The position numbers and the translations under genes are program-made. The notes beneath the pieces were generated by a model. That model made no database searches and was not told where the DNA came from. It saw only the letters and a list, made by a program, of their open reading frames with translations. Positions 1 through 8,275 of a DNA stretch of 64,000 nt are shown piece by piece. Origin of the DNA: Bacillota bacterium (GTDB taxonomy: Bacteria > Bacillota > Clostridia > Acetivibrionales > JANLFN01); NCBI GenBank assembly GCA_023397675.1, contig JAEWTV010000091.1, positions 31,506 through 95,505 of the forward strand, written 5' to 3'. Position 1 is the first letter of the stretch, and each line of letters starts with the position of its first letter.

Positions 1-48
1 ACCTATAATCTGTATGAGCTGGAAGATAGAGAAGATAATGTTCAATAG
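1..48 (+). CDS. C-terminal end of an upstream gene (partial)
   Basis: Frame 1 from the window edge reads 15 acidic codons (ending ELEDREDNVQ) to a TAG whose last base lies in the loop-proximal part of a terminator hairpin. The terminator straight after it supports a real gene end. The family cannot be recognised from 15 residues. A Rrf2-type regulator often precedes cysK in clostridia, but that is only a guess here. Confidence 0.45.
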   Translation, partial: TYNLYELEDREDNVQ

Positions 49-64
49 AACATTATCTCTTTTG
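34..64 (+). terminator. Rho-independent terminator of the upstream gene
   Basis: A perfect 10-bp stem GATAATGTTC/GAACATTATC (34-43 with 48-57) has a 4-nt loop and is followed by a T-rich tail. Confidence 0.8.
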
Positions 65-161
65 GTTTCAGTTCCCGTCTTAAAAGCTTAGAGAATAAAT
101 ATTTTCATACTAATCTCTTCATATCCTATAGGAAAAATATAAATTCATTTTAGAAAATCTA

Positions 162-190
162 TTGACTTTTTCTGTATATAGTTTTAAAAT
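162..190 (+). promoter_or_regulatory. cysK promoter
   Basis: TTGACT (162-167) and TAAAAT (185-190) are separated by 17 bp. Transcription would start near 197, leaving a leader of about 48 nt before the cysK start. Two CCTA/TAGG-type motifs lie on either side: a perfect palindrome TCCTATAGGA at 124-133 and ATACTAGGATA at 214-224. They resemble the dyad over the transporter promoter near 8.1 kb and may be operators. Confidence 0.7.
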
Positions 191-244
191 TAAAACCAAG
201 TAAACTAATAAGAATACTAGGATAAATAACGGAGGCGATTTTAA

Positions 245-1183
245 ATGTCAAAAATAGCTAAGAACCTTACCGAATTAATAGGTAACACGCCACTTCTCGA
301 ACTTTCAAAATATAACGAGCAGAACAAACTTGATGCAAAAGTTGTAGCAAAGCTAGAATATTTTAATCCTGCAGGAAGCGTCAAGGACAGAATCGGTTTT
401 GCAATGATCAAGGATGCAGAAGAAAAGGGCTTAATAAACAAGGATACTGTAATAATAGAACCTACAAGTGGTAATACAGGAATAGCACTTGCGTTCGTTG
501 CAGCTGCAAAAGGTTATAAGCTGATTCTTACAATGCCTGAGACCTTCAGTATTGAAAGAAGAAATCTTCTTAAAGCCTATGGTGCTCAGCTGGTATTGAC
601 ACCAGGTGCAGAAGGTATGAAAGGTGCAATCAGAAAGGCTGAAGAAATTGCTGCTGAAACACCCAATTCCTTTATTCCCCAGCAGTTCAAAAACCCTGCA
701 AATCCTGAGATCCATAGAAAAACTACTGCTGAGGAAATCTGGAGAGATACAGACGGCAAGGTAGATATAATAGTAGGTGGTGCCGGAACAGGCGGTACAA
801 TTACTGGAGTGGGTGAAGCTCTGAAAAAGAAAAACCCAAATTTAAAAGCCATAGTTGTAGAACCTTTTGATTCCCCAGTTATATCAGGCGGAAACCCAGG
901 ACCTCACAAAATACAGGGAATTGGACCGGGCTTCGTACCTGATGTACTTAATAAGGAAATCCTTGATGAAATATACAAGGTTAAAAATGAAGAAGCCTTT
1001 GAAACTGCAAGAGCACTTGCAAGAACAGAAGGTCTTCTCGTTGGAATATCTTCAGGAGCAGCAACATTCGCTGCAACTCAAATTGCAAAAAGGCCTGAAA
1101 ACAAAGGTAAGACAATCGTAGTAGTTTTACCGGATACCGGTGAAAGATATCTTTCAACTCCTGTTTTCCAGGACCCACAATAA
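245..1183 (+). CDS. cysK: Cysteine synthase A (O-acetylserine sulfhydrylase)
   Basis: The 312-residue protein has the usual length of CysK, a cytosolic PLP enzyme that makes cysteine from O-acetylserine and sulfide. The PLP lysine is K47 in the motif NPAGSVKDRI. The substrate loop PTSGNTG lies near residues 76-82 and the glycine-rich phosphate-binding loop GGAGTGGTITG near 178-188. The C-terminal half keeps the SSGAA motif expected for binding PLP N1. The start is set by GGAGG at 231-235, nine bases before the ATG. The gene stands alone with its own promoter. The possible CCTA/TAGG operator suggests control by cysteine or sulphur status together with the transporter operon at 3.6-8.0 kb (inference). 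Confidence 0.97.
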   Translation: MSKIAKNLTELIGNTPLLELSKYNEQNKLDAKVVAKLEYFNPAGSVKDRIGFAMIKDAEEKGLINKDTVIIEPTSGNTGIALAFVAAAKGYKLILTMPETFSIERRNLLKAYGAQLVLTPGAEGMKGAIRKAEEIAAETPNSFIPQQFKNPANPEIHRKTTAEEIWRDTDGKVDIIVGGAGTGGTITGVGEALKKKNPNLKAIVVEPFDSPVISGGNPGPHKIQGIGPGFVPDVLNKEILDEIYKVKNEEAFETARALARTEGLLVGISSGAATFAATQIAKRPENKGKTIVVVLPDTGERYLSTPVFQDPQ

Positions 1184-1298
1184 TAGTTTTTAAACAAAGG
1201 AGAGGCTGTCCCTTAGCCGCAACTCAATAAATAAATGTCTTGTCTTTAAACTAACATGAATTGTTAATATGACACAACTTTACATTTTTCTTTTTATA

Positions 1299-1328
1299 TT
1301 GACAAAAATAAACTCATTACAATATAAT
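1299..1328 (+). promoter_or_regulatory. Promoter of the chemotaxis receptor leader
   Basis: TTGACA (1299-1304), an 18-bp spacer and TATAAT (1323-1328) form a near-consensus sigma-A promoter. Transcription would begin near 1335, about 220 nt upstream of the receptor start codon. Confidence 0.8.
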
Positions 1329-1334
1329 TAAGTA

Positions 1335-1465
1335 AATAATATTAAACACAATTGTACTCTGAAAACTCACAGCCTTACAGCCTTAGTAGAGGCAGCCAAA
1401 GTTGCAGGGACATAAAACAACCCCAAAAACAAACCATGGCCTTACCGGTCATGGTTTTTTATTCA
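1335..1465 (+). ncRNA. Riboswitch-like leader ending in a terminator (possible degenerate c-di-GMP-I type)
   Basis: A strong promoter is followed by about 95 nt of non-coding leader, then a terminator hairpin, then 90 nt to the next start codon. This is the layout of a transcription-attenuating riboswitch. The stretch CTGAAAACTCACAGCC (1359-1374) and the motif GGCAGCCAAAGTTGC (1391-1405) resemble parts of the GEMM (c-di-GMP-I) aptamer: the GAAA tetraloop, the CAAAGCC join and the GGCAGCC..GTTGCC stem. The 5' GGGCAAACC-type strand is not convincing. Chemotaxis receptors are common targets of that class. The layout is seen in the sequence; the ligand class is inference and may be wrong. Confidence 0.35.
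1431..1460 (+). terminator. Leader terminator upstream of the chemotaxis receptor
   Basis: An 11-bp stem with one G-T wobble (1431-1441 with 1447-1457) has a 5-nt loop and is followed by T residues. It lies between promoter and gene, so it could be the off-state hairpin of an attenuator. Confidence 0.75.
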
Positions 1466-1554
1466 GTACTAGAGAAAAATAAGACCTCATGAAATGATAT
1501 AAAGCATTTGTAATTACAATATAGCTATAACTAATATAATCAGGAGGATTATTT

Positions 1555-3549
1555 ATGAAGAGCATTAAGCTAAAAATCATTACAGGCATTACGGCTTTAT
1601 TACTCATAGTATGCGCGGGGTTTGGTATCATTTCATACTTAGTCTCATCTAAAGCCTTGCTTTCAGAAGTGAAGAGTGATATGCCAAGATTGGCAACAGA
1701 GACAGCAAAGGTTGTTTCCAGCAGAATAGAAGGGGAATTCAAAGGGCTGAGAGCTCTTGCCGCGGATGACCAGATATCTGACACAAATGCATTATTGGAG
1801 AAGAAACTGGAAACCTTAAAAAATGCAATGGACTCAAACGGCAGCCTTCAGATGGGAATAGCGGATTTAAACGGTACTGTTAAGATGACAAACGGTCAAA
1901 CAACGGATATTAAAGACCGGGATTATTTTAAAACAGCATTATCGGGAAAAGAAGCAGTTTCGGACCCAATTGTAAGCAAGGCTGACAGCTCAGTAGTTCT
2001 TGTCTTTGCAGAACCCATAAAAAATAACAATCAGGTCATAGGAGTGCTTTTAAGCACAACGGACGGTTATTTGCTGTGCGATATGATAAAGGATATTACA
2101 TATGGTAAAACAGGAAAAGCATTTATTATAAATAAGGCCGGAACGACTGTTGCTCATACTAAAAGGGATCTGGTTAAAAATATGGATAACGACTTTGAAA
2201 ATATTAAACAAGATAAAAAGCTTCAACCACTTGTGGATTTGGAAAAACAAATGGCTGAAGGAAAACAAGGTTATGGTGAGTATTCTTATGATGGAGTTGT
2301 AAAATGTATGGGTTTTGCTCCAATAGGAAATACAAGCTGGTCAATTGCCGTTACAGCCCCGCAAAGTGAAGTATTAGCCGGATTGGACTCTTTAAAAGTC
2401 ACAGTGATAATAGTATCTTTGATATTCCTTGCATTGAGTGTAATTGCGGGGTACTTTATTGCATCATACCTGTCAAAACCTATAAAACTTGCTGCGGGGC
2501 ATCTTGATGTTATGTCTTCCGGAGATTTTACAAAACCTGTTCCTGAAAAATATACAAAGAATAAAGACGAATTGGGTCAGCTTGCAAGATCAATGGATAT
2601 AATGCAGAATTCCATGAGAAGCCTGATTCTTGAAATAGGCAATCTTGTAACATCCCTGGCGGCATCTACCGAAGAAATGACGGCATCTACCGAGGAATCC
2701 AGCAAAGCATCAGAACAGGTTGCAAATGCGATAAGCGATATTGCAAAAGGTGCAACTGACCAGGCCAAAGAAGCACAGGTAGGCTCATCCAAGCTTGTGG
2801 ATCTTTCGGATGAGATAGAAGTAATTGTAGAAAAGTCAAACAAGCTTAATTACTATGCAAACAAGGTACAGGAACTTGGAGATAACGGAATGCGCTCTGT
2901 TAACCTCCTTAAGGATAACTTCAAAGAAAATGTTGATGTAGCCTCGCAGGTCAAGAACAAAATAGATATGCTTGCAGAGAAGTCCGATTCTGTAAATCAA
3001 ATAGTCGAAGCTATTCAGAGTATTGCCTCCCAGACAAACCTGCTTTCATTGAATGCAGCGATAGAAGCTGCAAGGGCTGGTGAAGCCGGTAGAGGTTTTG
3101 CTGTTGTTGCTGAACAAATCAAAAAACTTGCTGAACAAACAGCAAACTCAACGAAAGAGGTCAATACAATTATAAAGGAAATCCAGCTTGACATAGAGGA
3201 ATCCAAGTATAAAATGGATGAAGCGGGTCAAATTGTAAGCAAAGCGGGAGAAAGTGTCGTTGATACTGAAAATGTGTTTACAGAAATAGCCAAAGCAATA
3301 GTGAGAACCTCCGATCACATGAAGGATCTCATAGGAACAGTACAGACTGTTGACGAAAACAAGAACAGTGTTGTGGCATCAATCCAGGAAATAGCAGCAA
3401 TTTCGGAACAGTCTGCAGCATCTTCACAGGAGGTTTCAGCTTCAGTTGAAGAACAAACCTCAATTATCGGTCAGATAGCAATTTCCTCTGAAAGTCTTGC
3501 TAGAATGGCAGAAGAGTTGAAAAAACAAATTAAGAAATTCAAAGTATAA
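1555..3549 (+). CDS. Methyl-accepting chemotaxis protein with dCache sensor
   Basis: The 664-residue membrane receptor would sense an external ligand and signal through CheW/CheA. A first membrane helix at about residues 7-29 is followed by a roughly 240-residue periplasmic-type dCache domain (motif DRDYFKTALSGK), a second helix near 282-302 and a HAMP linker to about 355. The coiled-coil signalling domain follows, with its hairpin tip SQTNLLSLNAAIEAARAGEA near residues 491-510, the most conserved receptor motif. There is no CheB/CheR tethering pentapeptide at the C terminus. AGGAGG at 1542-1547 fixes the start. No other chemotaxis gene is adjacent, so it is an orphan receptor, and the structured leader suggests it is regulated separately. 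Confidence 0.95.
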   Translation: MKSIKLKIITGITALLLIVCAGFGIISYLVSSKALLSEVKSDMPRLATETAKVVSSRIEGEFKGLRALAADDQISDTNALLEKKLETLKNAMDSNGSLQMGIADLNGTVKMTNGQTTDIKDRDYFKTALSGKEAVSDPIVSKADSSVVLVFAEPIKNNNQVIGVLLSTTDGYLLCDMIKDITYGKTGKAFIINKAGTTVAHTKRDLVKNMDNDFENIKQDKKLQPLVDLEKQMAEGKQGYGEYSYDGVVKCMGFAPIGNTSWSIAVTAPQSEVLAGLDSLKVTVIIVSLIFLALSVIAGYFIASYLSKPIKLAAGHLDVMSSGDFTKPVPEKYTKNKDELGQLARSMDIMQNSMRSLILEIGNLVTSLAASTEEMTASTEESSKASEQVANAISDIAKGATDQAKEAQVGSSKLVDLSDEIEVIVEKSNKLNYYANKVQELGDNGMRSVNLLKDNFKENVDVASQVKNKIDMLAEKSDSVNQIVEAIQSIASQTNLLSLNAAIEAARAGEAGRGFAVVAEQIKKLAEQTANSTKEVNTIIKEIQLDIEESKYKMDEAGQIVSKAGESVVDTENVFTEIAKAIVRTSDHMKDLIGTVQTVDENKNSVVASIQEIAAISEQSAASSQEVSASVEEQTSIIGQIAISSESLARMAEELKKQIKKFKV

Positions 3550-3560
3550 AATCAACTTAA

Positions 3561-3585
3561 AAGGCCGGAAAAATCCGGCCTTTCC
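3561..3585. terminator. Bidirectional terminator
   Basis: The stem AAGGCCGGA/TCCGGCCTT (3561-3569 with 3574-3582) with a 4-nt loop has T residues on one side and A residues on the other. It serves both the receptor and the convergent leftward operon. Confidence 0.85.
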
Positions 3586-3590
3586 TTATA

Positions 3591-4625
3591 TCATGCACTT
3601 AACAACACCTTAAAGCTTGATGCTGCCTGCCTTACCGCATGTATGTTTTCTTCAGGAACAAACTGGTCAGCTCCGCAGCCAGGTCCAACAATAAGTCCTT
3701 TACCATATAATTCTGCAATGGCTTCGTTCACATGAGCTTTAACTTCTTCAGGTGTACCGGCATTGAGCAAACTCGGTCTTATTTCCTTTCCGTTTTCATC
3801 AACATAAGGTACCTCCTGAATACCGCCAAGGAAGCATTTGTTTGATTTTTTGCGCGCTTCGCTGAGTGTTGGAGGTGTCCATCGATCATGCCAGTTAATG
3901 CAATTGACAGGATATTTTTCAACAAGATCAAACATTCCTCTTTCACCATGAATATGGGCAATATTAAAGAATGTTTTATCCTTATAGGCGTTGATTACCT
4001 GAAGGTCAAAATATTCTCCGAACTCCTTGTAATCTTCTTCCGATATGTAATCGTAGTTTGCACACCTTGTTGCAAAGAAGAATCCGCTTATTCCCGCTTC
4101 AATATTCGCTTTTACAAATTCAATGGTTGTGTCTGTAATAACTTGCAGCGCCTGTTTAAACAGCTTTGGGTTTTCTTTTAAATCCTCAAGTATTCTATCT
4201 CCTGCAAGCTTCTGTGCTGTTGTAAGCGGGCTGAACAATGTTTGAACAAAAGGTGTTTTCCCTTTAGTCAGCTTGCCTACTCTCTGCGCCAGTTCAACCG
4301 TTTCTCCCCATATTCCCTTTGTTACGGGCAGCACTTCAAGTTTTGACCAGTCCTCTATTTTATGAATCGCATAATCCTCTACTACAGGAGGCTTCCCACG
4401 TTCATTAAATTCCTTAACCTTTACCCCCCAATCCTGTACGCTGTATAAACCAAAAGGCATAACCTTTATAAAATCAAAATCATACTTTTCATTTTCGTTA
4501 ACAAGTGTTTCTGCCAGCTTTTCAATATTTCTGTCAACGTCCGACAGATGATACCAGAGGTTTGCAGGAACCCTATCCACCTCTTCCAGCTTTAGTGCAG
4601 CTTTAATGCGTTCAAATTTATTCAT
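3591..4625 (-). CDS. UroD-family (corrinoid methyltransferase-like) protein
   Basis: The 344-residue protein belongs to the uroporphyrinogen decarboxylase / MtaA-CmuA superfamily. The N terminus (KFERIKAALKLEEVDRVP) is typical of the methyltransferase branch rather than of heme-pathway HemE. Possible zinc ligands are the histidines in IAHIHGERG and the cysteine in GPGCGAD, by analogy with the H-x-C..C site of MtaA. It is the last gene of the transporter operon, 27 bp after the second permease, and no heme or corrinoid genes are nearby. It may therefore demethylate or otherwise process the imported sulphur amino acid or a methylated thiol. That role is inference from context; the family call is firm. 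Confidence 0.8.
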   Translation of the reverse strand: MNKFERIKAALKLEEVDRVPANLWYHLSDVDRNIEKLAETLVNENEKYDFDFIKVMPFGLYSVQDWGVKVKEFNERGKPPVVEDYAIHKIEDWSKLEVLPVTKGIWGETVELAQRVGKLTKGKTPFVQTLFSPLTTAQKLAGDRILEDLKENPKLFKQALQVITDTTIEFVKANIEAGISGFFFATRCANYDYISEEDYKEFGEYFDLQVINAYKDKTFFNIAHIHGERGMFDLVEKYPVNCINWHDRWTPPTLSEARKKSNKCFLGGIQEVPYVDENGKEIRPSLLNAGTPEEVKAHVNEAIAELYGKGLIVGPGCGADQFVPEENIHAVRQAASSFKVLLSA

Positions 4626-4652
4626 ATTAACCTCACCCTTTAATTTTATTTA

Positions 4653-5363
4653 TTATCTTGCAAATGCTTCATCTCTTCCCTTTCTTAAGTTCTTTTCAAC
4701 CTTTGAAAAGACTCGGATCAGTATAAAGCACAATATCCAGTAAACCAGTGCTGCCGCAATGTACGACTCAATATACCTGAAATTCAGAGCAGACTCCAAT
4801 TTTGCCTTTGCCAGTATATCTACAACCGAAACGGTAAATGCCAGTGAAAGATTTTTTATTGTCGATATATACGAGTTACAGAAATTAGGGATGGCAACGA
4901 TAAGCGCCTGTGGGAATATTATTCTTTTAAAAGCCTGAAAGGTGGTTAAACCTATGGAATACGAAGCCTCCATCTGGCCAAATTCAACTGAAGCCAATGC
5001 CCCTCTGATATTTTCAGCCTGATACGCAGATAAGCATAATGTGAAGGAAACAATGACTGCAATTATAGGTGTAACATTGTTAGGATCAATTTTTGCCCCA
5101 AAGAAATTCCCTATTGAAGCGATAATTTCAGGAAGTGCATAATACGCTATGTAAAGCTGTACTATCTGTGGCGTGCCTCTCATGAAGGAAATATAGACAA
5201 CAGTAATCCTGTTGAGTATTCTGACTTTATAAATCCTTATCAATGCAAAGACCGCTCCTAGGGCAATACCTAAAACCATTATAAGAAACGCCAATCCCAA
5301 AGTACCAGGTACTACAGTGAGAATGGACAGGAATACATCCAAGACCGTTTGTAAACTAAACAT
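4653..5363 (-). CDS. Polar amino acid ABC transporter permease
   Basis: The 236-residue membrane protein is of the HisMQ / TcyL-TcyM type with about five hydrophobic helices. The N-terminal part carries YISFMRGTPQIVQLYIAYY, the family signature before the cytoplasmic loop, and the EAA coupling motif lies in SVEFGQMEASYSIGLTTFQA. It overlaps the preceding permease gene by 8 bp, implying translational coupling, and the two probably form a heterodimeric pore with the ATPase encoded at 7.3-8.0 kb. Substrate by context: cystine or another polar amino acid. Confidence 0.92.
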   Translation of the reverse strand: MFSLQTVLDVFLSILTVVPGTLGLAFLIMVLGIALGAVFALIRIYKVRILNRITVVYISFMRGTPQIVQLYIAYYALPEIIASIGNFFGAKIDPNNVTPIIAVIVSFTLCLSAYQAENIRGALASVEFGQMEASYSIGLTTFQAFKRIIFPQALIVAIPNFCNSYISTIKNLSLAFTVSVVDILAKAKLESALNFRYIESYIAAALVYWILCFILIRVFSKVEKNLRKGRDEAFAR

Positions 5364-6093
5364 GTTCCCATTCTCCCTTCCTTATGGATTTCAAGCCTTT
5401 GGCAAGTTTATATTTTTCACTTCTCTTTTCAAGGGTGTGAATGAATTTATCTGCCAAAGCGGATATACCCCAGTAAATCAAAGCAACGGCAATAAGGACC
5501 TGCAGCTTCCCAACCCCATAATCGCTGGCAATAATCTGTTTTGCTCTTCCCATAAGGTCTACTACTCCAATAGTGAATAAGATGGAAGTATCCTTTATAA
5601 GATCTATAAACAAGTTGCCTATACTTGGCAGGGCTACAGGAAATACCTGCGGCCAAATGATACGCTTAACCTTCTGAAATTCAGTTAATCCTATACTATC
5701 GGCCGCATCATGCTGCCCTTTGTCGACAGCAAGGTATGCGGGCCTGAGAATTTCAGTAAGAAAAGCTGCCGTATGAAATACCAATGTTATTACGGCAAAG
5801 GTAATTCTACTCCAATCGTTTATATCAATACCTACTGCTTTAAATAAAAGAGGAAATCCATAATATACGACAAACAATTGAATCAGGACGGGTGTACTTC
5901 TTGAAAATGATACATATACCGAAATAATCTGATATAAAATCTTTATCTTTTTTATCCTGATAGCTGTAATCACCACTCCGAGAATAAAGCTCAATGAAGC
6001 GGCTATAACGACAACAAGAATTGTGATTGGAACCATTGTAAGTAACTTTGGTATAATTTTGGCAATATAATCAAGATCGATTCCCAAAGGCAT
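5356..6093 (-). CDS. Polar amino acid ABC transporter permease
   Basis: A second HisMQ-type permease, about 245 residues long. The family signature is VYVSFSRSTPVLIQLFVVYY and the coupling loop is DKGQHDAADSIGLTEFQKV. An upstream ATG exists at 6111, but AGGTGG five bases before the ATG at 6093 makes that the better start, giving MPLGIDLDY. It is the first of two overlapping permease genes. A stable stem-loop lies just upstream, between it and the binding-protein gene. Confidence 0.9.
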   Translation of the reverse strand: MPLGIDLDYIAKIIPKLLTMVPITILVVVIAASLSFILGVVITAIRIKKIKILYQIISVYVSFSRSTPVLIQLFVVYYGFPLLFKAVGIDINDWSRITFAVITLVFHTAAFLTEILRPAYLAVDKGQHDAADSIGLTEFQKVKRIIWPQVFPVALPSIGNLFIDLIKDTSILFTIGVVDLMGRAKQIIASDYGVGKLQVLIAVALIYWGISALADKFIHTLEKRSEKYKLAKGLKSIRKGEWEHV

Positions 6094-6154
6094 GTTAACC
6101 ACCTCATTCATTTAACTATTAACCTTATTTAATCTAAGAGTTGGGCTTTGAAGA

Positions 6155-6189
6155 AATCATGCATGAAACCTTTTGTTCCATGCATGATT
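6155..6189 (-). promoter_or_regulatory. Intercistronic stem-loop between binding protein and permease genes
   Basis: A perfect 11-bp inverted repeat AATCATGCATG/CATGCATGATT (6155-6165 with 6179-6189) extends further through the loop (GAAC..GTTT on the minus strand). Such hairpins often follow binding-protein genes, where they stabilise that message relative to the permeases. No strong T tract follows, so full termination is unlikely. Confidence 0.6.
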
Positions 6190-6211
6190 GAAAGTTTATT
6201 AGATATCAAGA

Positions 6212-7060
6212 TTAGTTTTCCTTGTACTGGAAGATGTCTTCGCCGAAATACTGCTTAGCAAGCTTACCCAAGGTTCCGTCAGCCTTAATTGTCTTAAGTG
6301 CCGCATTGACCTTTTCTGTGAGGTCCTTCTGATCTTTTCCGAGAACAAAGTATGTATAATTTACTTTTACAGGGTCAGTCTGTTTCAAATCAAGCTTTAA
6401 CTTATTTTTTAATTCATCAAAACCCAATGAGGGAAGTACTGTAGCATCATATTTACCGGATGCTATACCTGTAAACCTATCAGCATTTGACAAACCTTCC
6501 TGTGTTTCAATCTTTATTTTCTTATCATGAGTGTTATTGTAGTTTGTAAGTAAATTATATATTCCTCCGTTTGGTGAAACGGGAGCTACCTTTTTACCTA
6601 CAAGGTCATCAAGTGTCTTAGTGCTGTTGTCATTGCCTTTAACTACAATCTTTATCAATGAAACACCAAGGTTCTCTTCAGGTAGCAAATACTTTTCCTG
6701 TCTTTCCTTTGTCTTAAATAAACCTTCCGTAATTAACGCATACTTGCCTGAATCAAGTCCTATCTGCTGTGAATCGGCTTCAACGCTCTGAATATCAAAA
6801 TCATACTCAGGTATAAGCTTATCTATTGCTTTTAGTACATCTACTTCGTAGCCTACCAAATTACCCTTATCGTCAGTGTAGCTTAATGGTTTTTCCTCAG
6901 CTGCAACTGAAACAACTACTTTCTTAGCTTTTGCCTGTTCACTGCTATTTGCTGATGAACTTGTTTCGGAACTGCTGCTTCCACAGGCAGTAAGTAACCC
7001 CATCATTGCTATAAGCGCCGACAATCCTATTGTTGTTACAAGTCTTTTGAATTTTTTCAT
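6212..7060 (-). CDS. Amino acid ABC transporter substrate-binding lipoprotein
   Basis: The 282-residue exported solute-binding protein has a lipoprotein signal (KKFKRL, hydrophobic core, LLTACG with the lipidated C26) and a low-complexity Ser linker. The SBP_bac_3 fold follows, with start motif KPLSYTDDKGNLVGYEVDVL and a typical family-3 end, LGKLAKQYFGED. It closely fits the cystine-binding TcyJ/TcyK type. GGAGG precedes the ATG. It lies 231 bp after the ATPase gene, with a structured spacer, and before the permeases. Confidence 0.92.
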   Translation of the reverse strand: MKKFKRLVTTIGLSALIAMMGLLTACGSSSSETSSSANSSEQAKAKKVVVSVAAEEKPLSYTDDKGNLVGYEVDVLKAIDKLIPEYDFDIQSVEADSQQIGLDSGKYALITEGLFKTKERQEKYLLPEENLGVSLIKIVVKGNDNSTKTLDDLVGKKVAPVSPNGGIYNLLTNYNNTHDKKIKIETQEGLSNADRFTGIASGKYDATVLPSLGFDELKNKLKLDLKQTDPVKVNYTYFVLGKDQKDLTEKVNAALKTIKADGTLGKLAKQYFGEDIFQYKEN

Positions 7061-7159
7061 TTTCCGTTACCTCCATTTTTTATTTTTTTATAATGTTTAG
7101 GAAATTATAGTTCTACCTTGATTTATTAATTTCCGTTAAGAACATTTCTTTCACAGCTG

Positions 7160-7196
7160 GAAAGCATCAATTCCTAATTGATTTTTTTATGCTTTC
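7160..7196 (-). promoter_or_regulatory. Two-tier stem-loop in the spacer before the binding-protein gene
   Basis: An inner stem ATCAATT/AATTGAT (7166-7172 with 7176-7182) is nested in an outer stem GAAAGCAT/ATGCTTTC (7160-7167 with 7189-7196) with an A/T-rich bulge. It lies in the 231-bp gap between the ATPase and binding-protein genes and may be a processing or attenuation site. On the plus strand it resembles a terminator but faces no gene. Confidence 0.45.
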
Positions 7197-7291
7197 TGTA
7201 AGCTGTATTACCAAACTTACCTTGTTTAATTTTTCAGAAGTTTGGTACTAAAGTCTTCATTACAGTCTTTTTCAAAGACTTTGTTCTATGT

Positions 7292-8047
7292 TTAAATTAC
7301 ATAATAAAAATCCTTATTGAACTTGTTTAAAAATTGCCTGGTTCTTTCTTCCCTGGGGTTTATAAAAATATCATCAGGAGTACCCTGCTCTACTATTGAA
7401 CCACCGTCCATGAATACAACCCTGTTAGAAACATTTCTCGCGAATTCGATTTCATGGGTAACTATAAGCATTGTTATTCCTGACTTTGCAAGACCTTTTA
7501 TTACATAAAGCACTTCACCAACCAATTCGGGATCCAAAGCCGAGGTAGGTTCATCAAACAAAATAACCTCCGGCTCCAGTGCAAGCGCCCTTGCAATTCC
7601 GACTCTTTGCTGCTGTCCGCCTGATAGTTCAGAGGGATAAGAGTCTGCTTTATCACTAAGTCCTACTTTATCAAGTTGCTTTAGTGCTATTTCCCTTGCC
7701 TCTGCTTTAGTTTTTTTCTGAACAAGTAGTAGACCTTCCATAACATTTTCAATAGCAGTCTTGTTTTTAAATAAATTGTAGTTCTGGAAAACCATTGCTG
7801 TCTTTCGCCTTAAGGTAAGGATATCTTTCTTGGTAAGGTGGTGATTGCAGTTTACACTGAAGTCACTGATAGTTATTTCACCCTGACTGGGCCTTTCAAG
7901 AAAATTGATGCACCGTAAAAGAGTTGTTTTACCGGTTCCGCTTGGACCAATGATGGTAATTACATCACCGTTTTCAATAGTCAAATCAATTCCTTTAAGT
8001 ATTTCATTTTTTCCAAAGCTTTTATGTATGTTTTTTAGTTCAACCAT
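7292..8047 (-). CDS. Polar amino acid ABC transporter ATP-binding protein
   Basis: The 251-residue ATPase is of the GlnQ/HisP/TcyN class. Walker A is GPSGTGKTT (residues 34-42), the Q-loop glutamine is Q88, the signature LSGGQQQR is at 141-148 and Walker B VILFDE is at 161-166, followed by the D-loop SALD. It is the first gene of the leftward operon ATPase - binding protein - permease - permease - UroD-like. The operon has a well-defined promoter with an overlapping dyad at 8117-8153. Confidence 0.95.
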   Translation of the reverse strand: MVELKNIHKSFGKNEILKGIDLTIENGDVITIIGPSGTGKTTLLRCINFLERPSQGEITISDFSVNCNHHLTKKDILTLRRKTAMVFQNYNLFKNKTAIENVMEGLLLVQKKTKAEAREIALKQLDKVGLSDKADSYPSELSGGQQQRVGIARALALEPEVILFDEPTSALDPELVGEVLYVIKGLAKSGITMLIVTHEIEFARNVSNRVVFMDGGSIVEQGTPDDIFINPREERTRQFLNKFNKDFYYVI

Positions 8048-8116
8048 AGGCCGCGACCTCGTTTTTTCTTTATATTATAGTTTTCCTATATGATTACTTG
8101 GTTTTGGATTGTTTCT

Positions 8117-8153
8117 ATATTATTCCTACTAAACATATTTGTCAAGTAGGAAT
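8117..8153 (-). promoter_or_regulatory. Promoter and dyad operator of the amino acid transporter operon
   Basis: On the minus strand TTGACA (8140-8145), a 17-bp spacer and TAATAT (8117-8122) form a strong promoter. A perfect inverted repeat ATTCCTACT/AGTAGGAAT (8122-8130 with 8145-8153) touches both promoter elements, so a dimeric repressor there would block RNA polymerase. The TCCTA/TAGGA half-sites resemble those near the cysK promoter. A CymR-like Rrf2 regulator is a plausible but unproven binder. Confidence 0.7.
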
Positions 8154-8214
8154 TAGATTAAAATTAATATAATTCCTAAAAAAAGAAAAAGTAATGATTC
8201 CTGGACATAAAGAT

Positions 8215-8254
8215 AAACAGCCGGCAAACATATTATTTTAGCTGCCGGCTGTTT
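8215..8254. terminator. Terminator hairpin downstream of the HxlR gene
   Basis: A 12-bp perfect stem AAACAGCCGGCA/TGCCGGCTGTTT (8215-8226 with 8243-8254) lies 20 bp past the HxlR stop codon. Confidence 0.7.
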
Positions 8255-8275
8255 TAAAGATATTAAAAATTTAAT

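Noticed and set aside
3591..4625. HemE (uroporphyrinogen decarboxylase of heme synthesis)
   Set aside because: The N-terminal substrate region of HemE is not seen, possible zinc-ligand motifs of the methyltransferase branch are present, and the context is transport.
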